DNA of 64,000 nucleotides from Rhexocercosporidium sp. MPI-PUGE-AT-0058 (GCA_020746875.1 JAGTJL010000003.1:2356001-2420000), one strand, 5' to 3'. Positions 32,278 to 43,684 are shown, counted from the first letter of the stretch. Translations and numbers: made by a program. The notes: a model not told the origin generated them from the sequence alone.

Positions 32278-34005
32278 ATGGTGGCCATTCGCTCTGTCCC
32301 GGTCTTCGCATCTTTGGCAGCGGCTCTGCTTGTCCAGGGTCTGAGCCCTTCCTTGGAATGCCTAGTTAATAGAGGGTCCGATATCTTCTCTGAGCTCGGC
32401 GCGCAACTGTCGCCCAATGCCTCGATCATCCTCCCGGCTGATCCACTATTCCAGACTGCTGGTGCGAGATGGCAAGCTTACTCTCGTCCAACATACTCGG
32501 CCGTGGTTGAAGTCGCTGTCGAAGAGGATGTTCAGAAAACGGTACGTTTATCTGTCCCTGCCTTGCCTAGACTCCAGGGCATTGACTAGCTTCAGGTTCG
32601 CTTTGCGAACAAGTACTCCGTCCCCTTTCTGGCTGTGAATGGCGCGCATGGTTTTATTTCCACTCTCGGGAGAATGCAAAACGGCATCGCAATCTCTTTC
32701 AGCAAGATGAAGGGCATCACGGTCAGCCGCAATGGCAAGTTCGCTGATCTAAAGCCCGGACTCACGAACGGGGATATCATCAGAACTCTCTGGGCGCAAA
32801 ATAAGTACACAGGTGAGCAGTGACGGTATTATTCGGATCCCTCGCTGACACAATCCGCAGTGACGGGTAATTGCTTGTGTACTGGGATCATGGGCATCAT
32901 GCTCGGAGGCGGTCACGGATATCTGCAGGGTCTCTACGGACTCGCGGCAGATCAGATTCTGGATGCCCGTGTCGTGCTGGCGGACGGTAGCTGTGTAACG
33001 GCGTCGCCAGAATCGAACCCTGATTTGTTTTGGGCGCTTCGAGGCGCTGGGCACAATTTCGGAATCGTCACGGGCTTAAAGTACAAGGTTTACGAAAGCT
33101 TCTCCCTTTGGACAGAAATCCAGATGATCTTCAAAGGCGACAAAGTGGAGGAGTTTTTTGAGGTTGCTGATAATCTGACTCAAGAAGAAAATCATCCCGC
33201 CAAACTCATCCACTGGTCCAACCATCTCCGGCGTCCCGATATCGATCCCGACAATGTGAGTCAAAATCACTAGCCCTTCATAAAGACTGCTAGTGTCCGA
33301 GTCAGCTAACCTCTAAGGCTATCCTAAACACCTATTTCATCTACCAAGGGACACCCACGGAACTAGAGAAATATGTGGCTCCATTTCGAGCCCTAGGTCC
33401 AGTGGGCGAAACAACGACGACAGCTATACCGTATCCTGACTTGTTCCCGCTTAATCGCGCCAATGAGACGAACATAGAAACCTGCGGGAAGGGCTTTTAT
33501 AGGCATTTGTTCCCGGTTGGCCTAAAACGCTACAACCCCGCTGCCCAGCGCAAGATTTATAATCTGTTTAACAACTTGACGGCTACATATCCCAGCATCG
33601 CCTTCACGTCGACATTTGTCATGGAGGGATACTCCACACAGGCTGTTACTTCCGTACCCGATGAGAGCACGGCGTTTCCATTCAGAGAGGACAATATACT
33701 TCAGTAAGTTCAATGGTGCTGGGGAAGAATTTGGCTAATTTGGCATGATAATCAGGTCTCCAGTATGGGGATACACTGACCCATCACTCTCCGCTGAGAT
33801 TATTGCAGTATCGAAGGAGATGAGACGGATCTTGGTGGATGCTAGTGGTTCGAACAAGCTTCACGCGTATGTCAACTATGCGTTTGGTGATGAAACTTTG
33901 CCGGAAATGTATGGGCACGAGCCATGGAGGGTGAAGAAGTTGAAGCAGTTGAAGAAGAAGTATGACCCCAACGGGAGGTTTAACTTCTATGCTCCTATTA
34001 TCTAA
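32278..34005 (+). CDS. Secreted FAD-linked oxidoreductase, berberine-bridge (BBE/PCMH) type
   Basis: Five exons: 32278-32541, 32596-32812, 32861-33255, 33318-33703 and 33756-34005; introns 48-62 nt; 503 aa. A signal peptide (VFASLAAALLVQGLS) leads into a PCMH FAD-binding domain. His106 in VNGAHGF and Cys165 in TGNCLCTG, followed by MLGGGHGYLQGLYG, stand where the two covalent FAD links occur in bicovalent members. The C-terminus is a BBE domain with YVNYAFGDETLPEMYG and YDPNGRFNFYAP. Such enzymes oxidise sugars or secondary metabolites. No other biosynthetic gene is nearby, so the substrate is open. The gene is intact although it is boxed in by a MITE on the left and two elements on the right. 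Confidence 0.9.
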
Positions 34006-34078
34006 GGACCAAGTCTGGGTTTCGTTTTGTGGTTTGATATTTGAAGCAGTGGCCCACTTCTGCGCTGTGCCCTACACC

Positions 34079-34345
34079 TAATGAGCCCGCCAGCCAAAGT
34101 CCGTGTTCTTAGGGCACCTCGCCAACAAATCAACCCTCAAGCAAATTTATTGACTTTTAAGTTATTTCTAAATCAGTAAAGCAATTGAAGTGTCTTTGAC
34201 TTAAGTTAAATATTCCTACTCCGTGCGAGTTTAAGAATCTTTCAATAAGTCATTATCGAAATCTGTTACAATGAAAATGTTGACTTATCTATGGCCAAGC
34301 CTGAAAATTTCGCTAAAACACGGACTTTGGCTGGTAGGCTCGTTA
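34079..34345. mobile_element. Second inverted-repeat element, non-coding
   Basis: Left arm (34079-34110) and right arm (34314-34345) are inverted repeats of about 31 bp sharing the uninterrupted core CCAGCCAAAGTCCGTGTT. The few differences are mostly C/T or G/A. TA lies at both edges. The 200-bp interior is A/T-rich and non-coding. Its arm sequence differs from the neighbouring Tc1-like element, so it is a separate MITE family. Only 7 bases separate the two. Confidence 0.75.
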
Positions 34346-34352
34346 AACCACG

Positions 34353-35588
34353 TACGAAAGGGGGTTGACAGTAGGTCTCGACCCCCCCTGCCGGGCGATG
34401 AGACTTATCGAAACTCGTAGAACCTATGCCTCTATTATAGATTTAATGACTATCCCTTAATACTTTGTATAGAATAAACATTATCAAAATGCCTTAGACA
34501 CATGAAACTCTAACTCGTGTACGATTTAAAACCCTTTTAGCTGAAGGCTATATAATTAAAGAAGCTGCTCGCAAATTAAAAATTCCTTATTCTTTAGCAC
34601 GATATTTTATTAATAAACCTGACCGATTAACAAAGCCTCCTGGCGCTCTTCCGAAAATCTCTAATAAATAAGTTCAAGAGATAATTAAGTAGTTTATAGA
34701 TTATTATAATCGTCGCACTCTTTCTTTACGACAAATCCGCGAATAATTCCACCTCGATTGCGCAGATATTACTCTCCTCTAAGCCTTCGAACGATACGGT
34801 TATTATTATCACGTCCCTGATTGCAAGCCTTTTATTTCAGAAGCGAATAGACTCAAACGCTAGAATTTTGCTATTATTAATTAAGACCGAACGCAAGAAT
34901 ACTGACGACGAGGGAGGTTTATAGATGAAACGATTACTCGTACGGATATCCTTCGTAGACGGAAAGTCCTTCGTAAACAAGGAGAGAGAAGAAGACTTGA
35001 TTGTATTTAATTTACGTTTTACTCGGGTTATAAATCAGTTATGGCGTAGGCAGCAATTAATTACGGATACAAGTTAAAGATATACTTTTACTCGTACGAA
35101 AGAGAAGGAAAAGGGTTTATTTAAAGGAAATATGCTAATCAGATCCTTTGTAGCCTATTAAAAGAGATATTCGAGCAACTAGAGGATAATAGTAAGGTTC
35201 ACGAAAAAAAAGATACTCCGTAGAATCATAGATTTTGTAATACTATACGCTTAGAATGCTATATATACTTAATCGAATAGCCTCCTTATTTATTAGACCT
35301 TAATCCGATTAAGAATATTTAAAGGATTCTAAAGCAAAAATTACGGAATAAGAATCCTTATAATAGTTAGAAAATTAAAGACTTAAAAGCAACTATAATA
35401 GATATTTAGGAAAACGAGATTTTTATTGAAACGATTAATAGATTTGTTAATATAATGCCTCGAAGGCTAGAAAAGGTTAGATTAAAGAAAGGAGGACCTT
35501 CAGAGTGGTAGTTAATCTATACTATAAATAGCGAAATAATACGGCAGAAACAAGGGGGGTCGAGACCCACTGTCAACCCCCTTCCGTA
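34353..35588 (+). mobile_element. Full-length Tc1/mariner transposon, RIP-degraded
   Basis: Terminal inverted repeats of about 36 bp (34352-34388 and 35553-35589) read GTACGAAAGGGGGTTGACAG at the left and GTACGGAAGGGGGTTGACAG inverted at the right. They differ by two transitions and one base of a C run. TA flanks both ends. Total length is about 1.24 kb, the normal size for this class. It carries one transposase frame on the plus strand. The interior is A/T-rich compared with the neighbouring genes, as expected after repeat-induced point mutation. Confidence 0.88.
34489..35511 (+). pseudogene. Transposase of the Tc1/mariner element, about 16 in-frame stops
   Basis: From ATG at 34489 to a terminal TAG at 35509-35511 one frame of 341 codons can be read without any insertion or deletion, the usual length for a Tc1-family DDE transposase. 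It is broken by about 16 stops, 15 of them TAA or TAG, standing where Gln or Trp codons would be expected. Recognisable parts are an N-terminal helix-turn-helix (LLAEGYIIKEAARKLKIPYS), the first catalytic block (FIDETI) and the last block (YLLDLNPIKNI), where the usual Glu is Lys. The second catalytic Asp also seems to be Asn. All these fit G:C to A:T change. It cannot make active protein. Confidence 0.85.
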
Positions 35589-37174
35589 CTTCCATGCGCT
35601 AGTATCAGATGTGCCACCTCTGTACTTGTTGAGTGTGCTGAAACTGTGCAGACAATATCGCGTTGCTGGACTGCTCCCGCTTAATCTGATTGCGCCGTAT
35701 TCATCGAGTCAATCTGCGCCTTCGCGCACTTCTGCTAGGTGTCAGGGAGAATATGTGGGAATTTTCAATTGAGGGACGAGAGGCCATCGATAAGGAGGAG
35801 GGCTTTATGCGTGCTCGTGGTTTTCTGGTTCTTAAAGGGTCAGCATGTTGATTTAGGAAACCATGGGTATTCGCTGCGCTGCCACCAGCCGCACAGTTTT
35901 GATCTGCGATGCGCTAGCCTAATGCGGCTTAGCACACTGGAACTCTAAAACCTTATGTTAACAAATCATGTAAATACTGTACAAATGGAGTTATGTAAAA
36001 GTCTGAAAGGTACAGTAAAACAATTTAGGAGAAAAGAAACATCGGAAGTGAAAGCCGGAAGTTGAAAAGCAAGAACTGCGTCGCTTCAGAACTATTTGTT
36101 GGCTACGCACAGGGCCACTTTTTGCTTCTGATCGGAGGATGTCGGGAAACGGGAATATTCCGGCAAGACGCGTAGCCACAATTGTTGCAGCCACACGTCC
36201 AGCAGCCACAAAATTTACTACAATAGAATTTTACCGAGATTACTATTGCCACGACGTAGTCGACCAAGATCCTTGATAGCTTAATTAGAGGAGGTATCAG
36301 CCTCTGTAGCAACGGCGCATGACATCGTGCGCTCTGGCCGCCATAACACTAAGAATAACTTTTCAGCATTGTAATATAGCTCGAAAATCCATATTTAATC
36401 GTTCTACGAACGTATGAGTTCAAGAAGCAAAAAGAGCTTAATAGGTAGTACCGCGGGCTTAGGGGTCCTATTACACTATAATAAGACCCTTATAATTTTA
36501 TGTAGGCAGCGACGACGCGATTGTAATTTTCGGAATGAATAAGTTAGGGAGTGTTCGGAGAGAGGCATACAATACAACTAAAGTAAAAATAATAGATATA
36601 TTATTTTTATTCGCAATTTTACAGGCCCTTAAATCCGAAGTACCTGTAGTTTGTCTCGTCACAGGGTGCGTCTGGCGATGCAGGGACAGAGGTTAATGAT
36701 GCAATTTATGAAAAGAATGATAGATCAATCTCTTGAGCTCCACACAGTCCTTTATTGTGGTTATGTACGTTTCTTTGTTGCTTCCTCCTTCGGTACGCTC
36801 TGCTAAGCCTTGTTATTGTCTAAGCGAGCTCTACTACATACCACGACTTGAGGCTGCTTTTGAAAGATCAGACAGCCAGATGTCCTTCCCTCCTTCCATC
36901 GGCACTCCTATTCCCAGCAGCATCAAAGATTCAAGACAATCTCCAGCAAAACTAACTTGAAGCTCACTTCATATATGCAATGATCACACTTTAAATATGC
37001 GAGGAAAGTCAGTTTCAAGATTTATAACTGCCCACAGGGCATATTTATTTGCTTTGTAAGAAAACACAGAAAAGTGTACAGTGCATCAAGCAGCGATCTG
37101 AATCAACCTCATAACACACTCACTACCTATCGACTCTCTCAGAGAGGAATGGCACGTCTCACCAACCAATCACA

Positions 37175-38788
37175 TCAAGTGACCAATAAGTTGGGCTCGT
37201 AGTGCTCATACCGGGGAAGCAGACCTCGAAGTGCCAACCTGGCAACCCGCGTCTCAATCTCCCGGATGAGACCATGCCTCTCGAGCATGTCATCTAGTCG
37301 CTCACGCTCCCGTCTCAGTGTCTGTATCGGAATATAGAGATGCTCACTCGTTTCAGTGGGAATGAAGGGCTCATGTTTCGCTGAGAAACTGGAGCTGAAG
37401 GGAGTGTCCATGGGGGTAAAGCTCTGGGCGATGGAGACGAAGGGTCCGACATCTCTTGAGAGTCTGGAGGTGGAGATGAAAGGCTTGGCGTTGGCTGAGA
37501 GTCTAGAGATGAATGTGGAGGAGACAACGGGGGGTGAAGGGATGTATGGAGAGTTAGGAGATGAAGGTGCCTTGGAGGGTGTGATAGAAGCTGTAGTAGT
37601 GTCTGCTAGTGTCTCGCTCTCCTCATTGACGGTCTCGATCTCCTCAGCTACACTCTCGCTCTCGTCAATCTCTCTGCTAGTGTTAAGGGACGTTGGCTGA
37701 GCCTCGGACTGAGGAAGAGTTTTGACTGTAGCAGGTTCCAGCGCTCTAGGTATGATCGGCTTCACTGGACTAGCTCGAGGAAGAGAACGAGGAGATGTAG
37801 CAGCCGCTGATGGCTGCTTGACAACCTCGGCTACCTCAACTACCTTGACCTGGCTGACAGGCTGAGCCGATGGAGACCCTTGCTGGAAGATCGCAGTTAT
37901 GGGAGCAGCAACGGACCATCTCGTAGGCTTGACTGGAGCGTCCCGAAGGACTGGTTTGACAACTGGAGCTGTCTGTGCCTGAGCCGTGGTCTTCCTAGTC
38001 ACTGGAGCGCGCAGCTTGCGAGGTTTTGAGGGATCTCTCTTGCCTTGCGCAGCGGCTGAAGTTTTGGGGGCTCGCAACTCTTCCGCGATAATGGAAGCTA
38101 GGGGAGTGACCGAGGTCTGCTCTGGTCTACTAACCCATGGGTTGGGTTTGGTGGGACCAGTCGACTCCAGGAGGACTGTAGCTCGAGCAGCAGCCTGTGG
38201 CTTGATATACCGCTTGTCTGGCTGTCTCCGTGGTCCACGCTCGCCGCGTCTATGTCTCGAAGCAAGTGTGGCAGGGGTGGCACCCTGTGGCTTCTGCGTA
38301 GGACGAGTGCGCTCCTTGCGCTGTCTAGGCTTCGAGACTGCTGGAGCCCGTGTAGCTCTAGCTGTCTGTTTACCTGTGGCGCTAGGAGTAGGAGTAGGAA
38401 CTCCCTCTGTGTGTCTCCATGACTTGACTTCCCTCGAATTCGGCTTGGAGGTAGAGAGGTTTCTAGGGGCTCTAGGAGCTCTGGTCTTGGCCTGGCGAGT
38501 AGTAGTGACATCTTCTACCAGTGACTCTCTACGGGTAACAGGGAGCGGTATACTAACTCTGTTACAGATCGGAACAGTAGCATCCGAGTAGCTGACCGGC
38601 TCTCTGGTGACTACTTGCTCGGATATCTCATCCATCTCATCCGCCCAGTCGAATGGCTCGGGAGCGGAGAGCGCCTTCATCTCAGTCTCGGTGTAAACCT
38701 TGGCTGGTGTTAAAGGTCTGAATGTTGATTCAGCTTCCTTCAAGACCCAGCTGGATCCATTGGATCTGGCGTTGTTGTAGTTCGACAT
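37175..38788 (-). CDS. Unrecognised 537-aa basic, disordered protein
   Basis: Intronless frame of 537 aa with ATG at 38788. It has an N-terminal acidic block (FDWADEMDEISEQ), then 250 residues rich in Arg, Pro, Thr and Ala (RAPRAPRN, RHRRGERGPRRQ) and an acidic Glu-rich linker (SESVAEEIETVNEESE). A repeat zone near 425-475 has PFIS or a variant every 11-14 residues (KPFISTSRL, GPFVSIAQS, TPFSSSFSA, EPFIPTETS). A helical end follows (RRERERLDDMLERHGLIREIETRV). No known domain, signal peptide or membrane span. A binding or scaffolding role is possible. The plus-strand frames over it are shadows. Length and lack of stops support a real gene. Confidence 0.72.
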   Translation of the reverse strand: MSNYNNARSNGSSWVLKEAESTFRPLTPAKVYTETEMKALSAPEPFDWADEMDEISEQVVTREPVSYSDATVPICNRVSIPLPVTRRESLVEDVTTTRQAKTRAPRAPRNLSTSKPNSREVKSWRHTEGVPTPTPSATGKQTARATRAPAVSKPRQRKERTRPTQKPQGATPATLASRHRRGERGPRRQPDKRYIKPQAAARATVLLESTGPTKPNPWVSRPEQTSVTPLASIIAEELRAPKTSAAAQGKRDPSKPRKLRAPVTRKTTAQAQTAPVVKPVLRDAPVKPTRWSVAAPITAIFQQGSPSAQPVSQVKVVEVAEVVKQPSAAATSPRSLPRASPVKPIIPRALEPATVKTLPQSEAQPTSLNTSREIDESESVAEEIETVNEESETLADTTTASITPSKAPSSPNSPYIPSPPVVSSTFISRLSANAKPFISTSRLSRDVGPFVSIAQSFTPMDTPFSSSFSAKHEPFIPTETSEHLYIPIQTLRRERERLDDMLERHGLIREIETRVARLALRGLLPRYEHYEPNLLVT

Positions 38789-39681
38789 CTTGATGGATGT
38801 AGATGAAGTGTGGTATTTCTGGAAGTAGAAATCAGCTAGTGTTGTTCGAGATGAGATCTAGTACAAGCTGAAGGCACTGCAGATGAATGTAGACGATAAG
38901 ATAACAATTGAGGCAATGTTTGGGAGCATATATACTCGTTTAAGAAGCGGTGTTTTGAGAAATTTGATACACTGATACAGTGAACAACTCATGTTGAACA
39001 GAATTGGACATTTGCCAGCAGGAGACAATGCTATTGTGAGGGATTTCTTTCATACTACCCCAGTGAAAGAACAAAGTCCAAGTTCTTCTTTGGTCAGGAA
39101 CAAAGAACTATTGTTGACTCACTCTCCTAGCACCTCTAAGCGAGGCCTGTGCGCTCCTCCCCAAGCACATCCACGCATGCCTCATGAATCTTTAGCACAC
39201 AAAGTCAAGAACAAGCAGCAGCACTATGCAGAGGTATAACCCTTATTTTCAATTTACGCCTCGTCAATATACACAGTATGCGCACGCTCCAGTCACCCAC
39301 CAAGTAATCGGCCCAGCTAATGCCCCCTCCCATAACGATGCACGAACCCAGCAACTATGCAAAAACCCCAAAGCTATCCTCTCACGGTACCATGCATGCA
39401 TCAAACATCCTCTATTCTTTCCTATAGGGTATCATCAACCTCCCACCAATCCATCCGTCCATCCGTCCATCCGTCCGTGCATCCATCCCGTCCATCCATC
39501 CAGCCTCATCACATCATAACTCTTTGAAATCTATGTCTTTCATATCTTTCATGTCTCTTTCTCTCTTCGAATCTGCTTTGCTCGCTTGCATGAAAAACAA
39601 CAACAACAACGCTGAAGTCTAAAAATTCTTTCTCCCTCTCTCCATTGCTAAAAATTTCGAAACTTCGCGCCTCAATAACCC
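38789..39681. other. Spacer with ATCC-type tandem repeat
   Basis: Promoter of the 537-aa gene and the 3' flank of the kinase gene. Holds the (ATCC/GTCC)n repeat at 39450-39502. No credible gene. Confidence 0.55.
39450..39502. repeat. ATCC/GTCC tandem repeat
   Basis: About 13 tetranucleotide units alternating between ATCC and GTCC with a few interruptions. Confidence 0.75.
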
Positions 39682-42600
39682 TCAGTCGTCTTCAATTGCT
39701 AGGCACCAAGGATGCTCGAGCACTTTCTCAATGGCGATTCGGGAATCCACATCTCGGTCGAGCATAGCGCGAATTAGGTCGATGCTCTCTTCGCTCATGA
39801 CGTATGGAATCCGTAGATCGCGGTCCATGATCTCGTCGATACTATAGAATGGATTTTCTTTGTAGACAATCGTGTAAAGAAGAATACCGAGTGCCCAGAC
39901 ATCTTGCTCCTTGCCGCGATAAGGTTTTCCAGCCAGGACCTCAGGTGCTGCATAATCTAATCTTTGTTAGCAGAAGGCTCACAAAAAGGGACAGGAAACT
40001 TACCAATAGTGCCCACGAACACGTCAAAAGGCCCGTTCTTGATATACGCAGCACTGCCAAAGTCGATAAGCTTAATGTTACCCTCACCATCCAGTACCAC
40101 ATTCTCATCCTTGATATCCCGATGCACCACCGACGCTTTTGTATGAAGATGATGGATTGCTCTGGCAACCTGGACAAAGATGCTTCTGCACTCATTCTCT
40201 TCCATGTTGACTCGAAGCTCAATGTAGTCAAAGAGATCCATTCCGGGAAGACCATGGGGTATCATCTCAATATAATAATTGACATCATCCTCAAAGAAGT
40301 CTGCCATCTCAACAATGTTGGGATGCTTGAGACCATCTCTTCGAAGATAATCAAGAACGTGGATCTCCAATGGTACGGTACCCAATCGTCGGTCTCGAGT
40401 CCAGGTATCGACAAGAATTCGTCGCTTGGTCACATATTTCAGAACCATTTTCTTGTTCCCATTCTTCTTGTATCGAGCTAATTTGACTTGGCCGTAAGCG
40501 CCTTGTCCCATCTCCTCAAGAATGACAAAGTCATCGATTGTCTTCTTTTGCTCAGGCTCGACGATGACAGGGACTTCCTCTTTCTTTTCTTCAACAGGAG
40601 GAGGTGGATCACGACCTGTGAGTTTCGCAGCTGTCTTTTTGGCAACAGCCTTGAGCTGAGTGGTGAGCATCGAAGCGTGCGAAGGTTTGGTCCTAATCTC
40701 TTCATCTGATGATTCCATCTCCATAGGGGTTGCGACCTCCGTTTGTCCAGGTGAGGGCTGATGAAGAGGAGTGGCAATCCCCGAGAGTAAGGGAGAAGCT
40801 GCGCCTAGGTTCTGTCTCGATGCATGAATATGACGAGAGTATGTGATCCATAAAGCATAGACAAGCTCGGATGCGCTCGAGGACTTTGGTCCCGAATGAT
40901 CGTCTTCTTCATCGCTCCTCTCCTCGATGACATTCTCGTCATACGCAGGCATAGAAGGCTTGGAGTCAGATTTGACAACTCTCAATTGTGCATCGATCTT
41001 GATCTCCGAGCCATCTCTGTGCTTCCCAGGGAGACCATCTGGCCTGAGGAAATACGAGGCAGCATCTGATTTACCATCTCGCAAAGCCAAAAACGCTCTT
41101 GCGCGGCGAAAGCTATGTTCCGGAATAACAATGCCGTCTCTCAGAATAACACCGTCCTCCTCAATCAGGATCTTGAGCATTCGGTCGAAGTCTGGAATCA
41201 ACTCCGTAATCGGACGACCATCAGGCTTCTCTTGGCCAAACAGGGCTGCTGAGAACACCGAGTTGGAGCTTGTGATAGCCAAGGTCTTTGCGGAGAGGAC
41301 CATGATTCCAGCAATATGAGGGAAGCTGGAGACTTTGAGATCGGTACATCCTGGTACTCTGTCGACGATACAAGGAATGTTAACACGCCCAGAATTTCGA
41401 GCAGAGAAGTACCTCCGTTTGGCCACTTCCGCATAGTCAATCTCTCCTGTGCCTGAATCGATCCCTTGCCGGGGTAGCCTTGGTAAAAGCTTGCCGATAT
41501 CCATACCAACTCTAGTGATATGCTCTCCCCATATTGGACCAGTAGCTCCGCCGATCTTGGTAACCTGTGCATCTTCGTCCAAGCTTAGTATGGCAACATC
41601 CTCGTGGATTTCCTCTAGCACCCAAATCAGACCACCACGTTTCTCCTTGACCCACAAGCTGGCGGATCCAGTAGCTCCATTTCGTTTCTGAATAGGTACG
41701 ACATCTCCACAGAGCAACACTCCTCTTGACTTGTTGCTGGGATGATACAAGCCGCCTTTGACATTCTTTGAGCGTGCCACTAGACTTGAACCTGCTCCGT
41801 CATCTGTCTGTGCCCTGCGTGTCTGTTTTGGATTCTGACGGGAATTTGGTTTACTGAGGAGCGCTGCTGTGACTCCACCACCTCTCCCAAGAAGGAAAGA
41901 AGTTGATGGTTGTGGACTAGTTTGTGTGCTTTGGCTCTCGGGTGGCGAGCGAGGACCGGGTCTACCAGAATCATATGTTGAGCTCGATCCGGGTGCTCCT
42001 AGCTTGTCCTCCAACCAAGCTCGTCGTTCTTGTTGGACGACTTCCAGGATTCCCATTTTCCGTACTTCAGCTTTGGTGACCCCAAAAACGAGGCAAGCAA
42101 GATCGTTTGCTGCTAATATAGTATATGGTGCAGTACTTGATGTGGTGAATATCGCTTGGGCAGCTGGGGCCCATCTGCTAGAGTGACCATGTACGGCTGG
42201 ACCCAGAGGGTGAGAAGTGCCGACAAATGAGCCCACGGCAGAATGGGGCATCGTAGGTGAAAGGAGTTGGTCATTTATGTCATTGGCATGATAAGGTTGC
42301 GCAAGGGCTTCCATGAGCTTGTTCTTCAACGTCAACGGAGCAATATCTGTATATGTTCTTTTCAAACTTTGCCTTCTTGTCGCTGGCGGAGATGTTTGGG
42401 TAGTTGTTTGGCTTTCATTGGTTGGCGTTCGGGTAGAAGGTTCAGAGTCAAGTTGAGGTACGGTTATGTCCTTTTCTTTTATTTCACTTTGCTGTCTCGA
42501 TTTCTCCAATACTGGGCTTGGAAGAGCAGGTTTTCGACTGCTAGTGGGCGAAGCGTGTGGACTATCGTGCATTTCATCAGGACTTGTTGACCTTGGTAGA

Positions 42601-43684
42601 AAGCTAGCCTCGAATGGATTCCCGGCGTCTTCAGCGCCAGCTGGTCCAGTGAGTGGGCCGATCAGATGTGTCTGGGAAGAAAACCCTGGGATATTGTTTG
42701 CTCCAACCAACTTTGCCCTCGCCAGAAGCTCCAGCATCCCTTGCATTTCCTGGTCCCCACTGACACGAGCCTGAGCACTAGCAATTCCGGCATTTGAGTT
42801 TCCCCATCCCAACTTCTGGGACATGAACTCCACGGATCGCTTCAAGACATTTTGTCTATTATGTATGAATTCTTCTGATTGGTGAGCGAACGAGAAGGAG
42901 TGCAGAGATTCGGAGGGAAACCTCGTCAAATCTTCCGTGAAATTCAACGTAGGAGACGAAGGTCCAGAGGTCAATGCCATGGAGCCTGCTCGTGAAGGGG
43001 GAAATGTGAGAGTCATAGAACTTGACCGCGGCCCAACGGATGGATTTCGAGATGAAGATTCGGAAGGAGGAAGTGTAGGTGCTCGTGCAGGAGGCTGTTG
43101 TCGAATCCGCCGTAGACCAGAAGCTCCAAGCCCATGCTCGTGCTCTGTCATGACTGGGGATCTGATGGGTGTCTTGTCAGCCTCTTAGGACTTTACATCT
43201 ACCCAGGCATCAGAGACACGGTGAGCCTCATTTTGTCTCTGTCCTGAGGAGCAAACGCTTGCTGGACTGACCTCGACATTGTATCATACTCTGCCGCCGC
43301 CAACCCTGCGTCAAAGGAGAACCGTATTCGAGCCTTCTCGGTCCCAGCATGTGCGAAATTCGGGGTACTTCGGTTCTTGGGTATAGCAAGCTGTGCTGGT
43401 CCTGGTGATGGGCTACGACGCCCTCGATCGCTCGAGCCTCGTGGTAATTCGACGCCTATAGAGAAGGTAGATGTCAGTAGGAGACCTCGGTGATGAATTC
43501 GCAATGCTTGTTTGGAAAAGAGGGGTCCTGAAATGAGGGTGCAATGTAGTTCTCGCGCTTGCTCGGTACAATTCTCCACGTCTCGTCGATCCCCACAAAC
43601 GTCGGGTGGCTCAAATCAGCCCGGCCGACCTGGGGAAACAGTCGCAGATCCAGCAGATGTAGATGAAGGCGCGCTGCCTACCAT
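39682..43684 (-). CDS. PSK1: PAS-domain serine/threonine kinase (PAS kinase, Psk1/Psk2-like)
   Basis: Exons 43630-43684, 43203-43455, 40004-43161 and 39682-39956; 1246 aa. The two short 5' exons are less sure, since their donors (GTCGGC, GTAGAT) are weak. Without them the protein starts at 43151 and has 1140 aa. A PAS-like segment lies near residue 430-495 (TILAANDLACLVFGVTKAEV). The C-terminal kinase domain, about 980-1240, has GQGAYG, VLKYV (ATP Lys), HRDIKDEN, DFGSA and, across the 47-nt last intron, GTIDYAAPEVLAG, so it should be active. PAS kinases sense metabolic state and steer glucose toward storage or wall polymers (yeast Psk targets Ugp1 and translation factors). The N-terminal 400 residues are Ser/Pro-rich and probably regulatory. 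Confidence 0.88.

Larger units (their letters stand above)
34006..37174. other. Transposon cluster and eroded A/T-rich DNA
   Basis: Contains the elements at 34079-34345 and 34353-35588. After 35590, a roughly 700-bp stretch of mixed composition has no gene. Bases about 36350-36620 are very A/T-rich with many TA steps and look like another RIP-worn relic, but I found no ends or coding frame there. Confidence 0.6.

Noticed and set aside
30507..34352. Secondary-metabolite gene cluster around the FAD oxidase
   Set aside because: No synthase, P450, transporter or pathway regulator is visible nearby; one oxidase alone is not a cluster.
37986..38591. 201-aa plus-strand frame
   Set aside because: Antisense shadow of the 537-aa gene; high Leu/Val/Gly from its Arg/Pro codons.
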